Assembly: GCA_963678675.1 (NCBI GenBank)
Contig: OY783198.1
Span: 17,780,684-17,844,683 of the forward strand
Direction of reading: 5' to 3'
Length of the DNA: 64,000 nt
Origin: Xiphydria camelus
Taxonomy: Eukaryota > Arthropoda > Insecta > Hymenoptera > Xiphydriidae
The position numbers and the translations under genes are program-made. The notes under the pieces were generated by a model. That model did no database searches, was not told the DNA's origin, and was given only the letters and a program-made list of their open reading frames with translations. The number at the start of each line of letters is the position of its first letter. Positions within the stretch are counted from its first letter, which is position 1. This document shows, in pieces, positions 63,397 through 64,000 of this stretch.

Positions 63397-63489
63397 TAGC
63401 CTTGTTCGCAGAGGAGTCACAAACCGTTGGCAACTGATCTACGCATGCGCAGTTGCCAACGGTTTGTGACTGCTCTGCGAACAAGGCTA
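63397..63489. repeat. 93-bp hairpin (small palindromic element)
   Basis: Two 40-base arms, starting TAGCCTTGTTCGCAGAG, pair with a single mismatch around a 13-base loop. It could be a very small MITE (TA at both ends) or the stem of a transcribed hairpin. Confidence 0.8.
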
Positions 63490-64000
63490 ATGTACGCCGG
63501 GGTTTGTTTTTCATAGATGGCCCTACCTGCCACGGGTCATAGACGGCGTTCGCGAGGTGCAATTAGTCAGTCGGCAGCGTCGTGTGACCTCGGGGCCATT
63601 CGTCGTTCTCGTTCGTTCGTTCGCTGCCGCGTTTTCGGCGGACTCTCCGAGGCGCACGTGATATCGGCGATTTTCGCGTTCGCCGGATAAAAGTCCTCGA
63701 GGCCCGGCCAGTGTTTCCGCCGTGTCGTCGACGTCAACGTCGCTGCGCCGTTCGTATCGCCGGAGTGCGGAGTGAGGTTATGTGCGGCGATGCTTGCGCT
63801 GGTCACGTGGTCGGCCGACAATAACAACTGGCAACGACTCCGGCGGCTATCTCGCGCGGCCAGACGTTGGCATTTCGTTCGACGCGTAGGTACGGTGAAT
63901 GTTCTTTTTTTTCCAATCTACGATCGGCTCCTCGTATCTCCGCAGCGAGGTAATCCGCAATTGAAGTCGCCGTTGACGTTTTTATACGAAAACCACGCGC
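63490..64000. other. GC-rich DNA to the window edge, nothing recognised
   Basis: CpG-rich with compositional open frames. No gene is supported. Confidence 0.3.

Overview
The window looks like nuclear DNA of an insect, most likely a hymenopteran and plausibly an ant. Genes are split by short spliced introns, GC-rich CpG-dense blocks (about 1-6.8 kb, 30.6-31.4 kb, 53.6-57.2 kb) alternate with AT-rich DNA, and many small palindromic DNA transposons and GA/CT microsatellites are present. The species call is inference from composition and protein family membership; the gene calls rest on conserved motifs and on exon phases that join without a break.

Layout. 1-6.8 kb: GC-rich leader/promoter-like DNA with a 189-bp tandem duplication, a 228-bp palindromic element and a 1.15-kb TTAA-flanked piggyBac-like element. 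6.8-15.3 kb: a complete insulin receptor gene in six coding exons, the last 3.1 kb long and intronless. 15.3-32.5 kb: no recognisable gene, but mariner-like elements, a 2.2-kb element with long inverted repeats and a TTA duplication, and several dispersed repeat families. 32.5-35.2 kb: a secreted PI-PLC X-domain protein in six exons. 36.5-38.0 kb: three inverted-repeat elements in a row. 38.1-39.7 kb: a CLIP-domain serine protease homologue whose catalytic His and Asp are both replaced. 39.8-41.3 kb, minus strand: LIN52 (MuvB/DREAM subunit) and PET117 (cytochrome oxidase assembly). 42.2-45.4 kb, plus strand: tRNA 2'-phosphotransferase followed after 88 bp by a TUT1-like terminal uridylyltransferase. 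47.1-51.3 kb: an RS-rich, proline-rich, RGG-tailed nuclear protein that I cannot name. 51.3-64 kb: GC-rich DNA with no convincing gene, a 993-bp near-perfect palindrome, a decayed piggyBac transposase with a nested element, a 284-bp pure GA tract and a 93-bp hairpin.

The insulin receptor is a cell-surface tyrosine kinase for insulin-like peptides. The 39.8-51.3 kb cluster is a compact block of housekeeping genes, several of them in RNA processing. No single new system stands out. The most unusual signals are the interlocked A-B-A'-B' inverted repeat inside the piggyBac-like element, the possible TRPT1-TUT1 dicistron, the 4-codon uORF whose stop overlaps the insulin receptor start, the absence of a canonical furin site in that receptor, and the catalytically dead protease homologue.
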